64,000 bases of DNA, from positions 6,894,501 through 6,958,500 of the forward strand of contig OX463820.1 in assembly GCA_949825045.1 (NCBI GenBank), read 5' to 3'. A model generated the notes under the pieces. The model worked only from the letters and a program-made list of their open reading frames with translations, was not told the origin of the DNA and did no database searches. Origin of the DNA: Argyresthia goedartella (lineage: Eukaryota; Arthropoda; Insecta; Lepidoptera; Argyresthiidae). Made by a program: the position numbers and the translations under genes. Below, piece after piece: positions 62,072 to 64,000 of this stretch; the first letter of the stretch is position 1; the number at the start of each line of letters is the position of its first letter.

Positions 62072-63159
62072 AAAGTTTCCGGAATGAATAAGAATAAAAT
62101 ACTATAAAGGACAAAAATAAATGTATTGTTTCTCTAAATGTCCTCCCTTTGCGTAAATGCACTTTTTCATACAATTAAATAAATATTATAAACATTTTTG
62201 CCACTCCTCCGTGGTGACCTCATAAACGTGTTTTTATATTCTTCGTCAGCCTCTTCTGGTGATGAGAATGGTGGACCGCGTAATTGGTTCTTAATTTTTG
62301 GGAACAGAAAAAAGTAAAAGATGCCAGGTGCGAATGTATGCAGGATGGCTCATAAGTTCTACGTTTTTCACATTCAGAAATTCGTTTGTCTGTCTGGGCA
62401 TGTGGGAACTAGCATTGTCGTGGTGCAAGATGATATGGCCTTTAGGGTTATTTTTACGGAGTTGGACAATAATTTCCGGTAAGCAAATGGTCGTGTACTT
62501 ACCAGTCACTATTCACGGTACGACGATTCTCTAAAGCAACAGTAGCCACGTCCAGTTTTTTTAAACAAAGAAGCAATCATTCGCTTAGATGCTCTTTTCA
62601 CCCGCCGCTTCGCCGCAAGTGACGCGGTCCGTTTTTTGAGCCTCGGTCAAATTGTGTGGGTGTGCAAATGTTTGTGTAGGGTTGATTGTATTTGACTCAT
62701 GCCTATGTCTAAGGATACCCGAATATCATGGTAGGTCCCATGCCTGTCTGTTTCAGTCATACAGCGCAGAACATCGATGTTTCCGTAGTTAACAGTGGTG
62801 GACGGGTGACCAAAGCGAAATTCGTCACTGAGATTGACACGACCGCGCTTGAATTCAGCAAACCAGCTATAATTAGTCGTCTTGCATGGTGCTTCATTGC
62901 CAAAAGCAGATTGAAGCCGAGCGAGGCTCTGCTGATCTGTCAAATTACACTTAAAATCGTAGAAAATCATTGTACGAAAATTTTCCCGAGTTAAATCCAT
63001 GTTAATGAAGACACGCAATTTTTAAAATGGCGCCACAATGTAAAAACAAGACACAGTCAGATGAAACAAACTGCATTCTACAGCCAAAGAGTTCCATTTT
63101 CAAATGTTGCAATTATTTTTTAAATATTGTTTATGTAAGTGGCCATTTCCGGAAACTTT
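62072..63159 (-). mobile_element. Mariner-like transposon relic, 1088 bp
   Basis: Inverted ends AAAGTTTCCGGAA at both termini are flanked by TA (62070-62071 and 63160-63161). Mariners are usually about 1.3 kb, so some 200 bases are missing. The transposase remnant is on the minus strand. Confidence 0.85.
62110..62998 (-). pseudogene. Mariner-type transposase, broken and internally deleted
   Basis: From Met at 62998 the minus strand reads MDLTRENFRTMIFYDFKCNL, WFAEFKRGRVNLSDEFRFGH PST, RHGTYHDIRVSLDIGMSQIQ (the HTH and linker). Next is NLTEAQKTDRV, then stops. The frame later gives HIILHHDNASSHMPRQTNEF, NVELMSHPAY (second Asp block), FLFPKIKNQLRGPPFSSPEE and EVTTEEWQKCL. The segment with the first catalytic Asp is deleted, and there are several frameshifts and stops. 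Inactive. Confidence 0.88.
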
Positions 63160-63633
63160 TAATGTGACCTATGTAAAAGTGGTTATGGCGCGGCGTATGG
63201 TGCGGCATTTTGTGGCTCGAGTGCGGCTACTCTCAGCCACTTCCTAGCTTTAGGCGGCGAGGCGTTTTGTGGTGTTGGTGTGGTTACCGTGGTCCGTCTG
63301 CGGGGCCCTTTAATATTTTTCGTTACTTATAGAAATTAAGATTATTTATATTCATGATAATTAGTTATTCATCAAAGGGAAAGGGGTTCAGAAACAATAT
63401 AATAATTGATATCTATAGAGGACCGCCATTGTCACTTCACGGTCACTGAGTGGCCATGTTGTTAGTAGAAGCCAGGCCTAGTTTTTATGCTAATGCATGC
63501 GTCGTGTCATGTGGTACAATTACGGAGGCTCTTTTGTGCCGTTTTTTTGCCGTAATGTTATGCTTTGAACTGAAACCTGCAAACTGGCTTGTCGCAGGTT
63601 TATTTAAAAAATAATAAGTAATATGTTGTTTTT
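63160..63633. other. Non-coding stretch
   Basis: GT-rich patch at 63180-63300; no gene or known repeat seen. Confidence 0.4.
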
Positions 63634-64000
63634 AGGGTTCCATACCTGAGACATAGTATAAATAAGAACCTGAGATGCCAAACGGGACCCTATTACTAAG
63701 CCTCCGCTGTCCGTCCGTGCATCTGTCACTAGGCTGTATCTCATGAACCATTATAGTTAGACAATTCAAATTGTCACAAATGATGTATTTCTGTTGCCGC
63801 TATAACAAGAAATACTAGAAAACAGAATAATTTAAATAGTTTAGGGGGCGCCCATACAACAATTATTTCAATACCACATACAAACTTATGAATGCACCTA
63901 GTTACGTACATAGAGTGTGAAAGTAGCCGCACCAATAACTTTGTAAACAACATTTTGCTTTGTAAAATCCAAACTATTCACTCCACACCATCCCTGCCAT
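63634..64000 (+). repeat. GGGTTCCGTACCC-family repeat, cut by the window edge
   Basis: TTTTTAGGGTTCCATACCTG, GCCAAACGGGACCCTATTAC, CCTCCGCTGTCCGTCCGTGC and CACTCCACACCATCCCTGCC. The last match continues beyond base 64000. Confidence 0.83.

Overview
The window looks like nuclear DNA of a lepidopteran insect (moth or butterfly). The reasons are one intron-rich gene in a large AT-rich non-coding space, many copies of the interspersed repeat that begins GGGTTCCGTACCC and ends near CACTTGGCCGG, several tRNA-headed SINE families, and maT/mariner and hAT DNA transposons. There is no bacterial gene organisation, and almost all short ORFs are chance or transposon-derived.

Layout. (1) 1-11.9 kb: the 3' part of one plus-strand gene, an ABCG-subfamily half transporter, in five exons with clean splice sites and a stop at 11088-11090. 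It resembles the white/scarlet/brown pigment-precursor transporters, scarlet best. Its 3' UTR holds three 96-bp tandem repeats. Introns 1, 2 and 4 are loaded with repeats. (2) 12-36 kb: long, mostly unique DNA, very poor in transposons between about 12.2 and 25.7 kb apart from three small repeat insertions. It holds a candidate 5' UTR/promoter (about 12.42-12.82 kb, donor at 12823), a CpG-rich candidate promoter (about 31.44-31.72 kb), a 58-base candidate exon carrying an ATG just before its donor (35397-35454), and a tRNA-Glu(CTC) gene on the minus strand (26730-26801). (3) 36-64 kb: a repeat-rich zone with a hAT deletion derivative, a maT (DD37D) transposon with one premature stop, a 5'-truncated LINE split by a 2.2-kb TG...CA element, a second LINE 3' end, a mariner relic, a probable tyrosine-recombinase relic and many SINEs and foldback MITEs. 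A near-ideal recursive splice site lies at 56180/56181.

How the parts fit. The ABCG gene ends at 11.1 kb. The promoter-like exon, the ATG mini-exon and the recursive splice site are all on the plus strand and in the right order. This suggests, as inference only, that about 12.4-64 kb is the 5' end and first long introns of a second plus-strand gene whose coding body lies beyond the window. The most striking directly readable structure is 46.26-52.56 kb: two adjacent foldback MITE copies. One was split by a LINE that was itself split by a TG...CA element with a 4-bp target duplication; the other was split by a nearly intact maT transposon.
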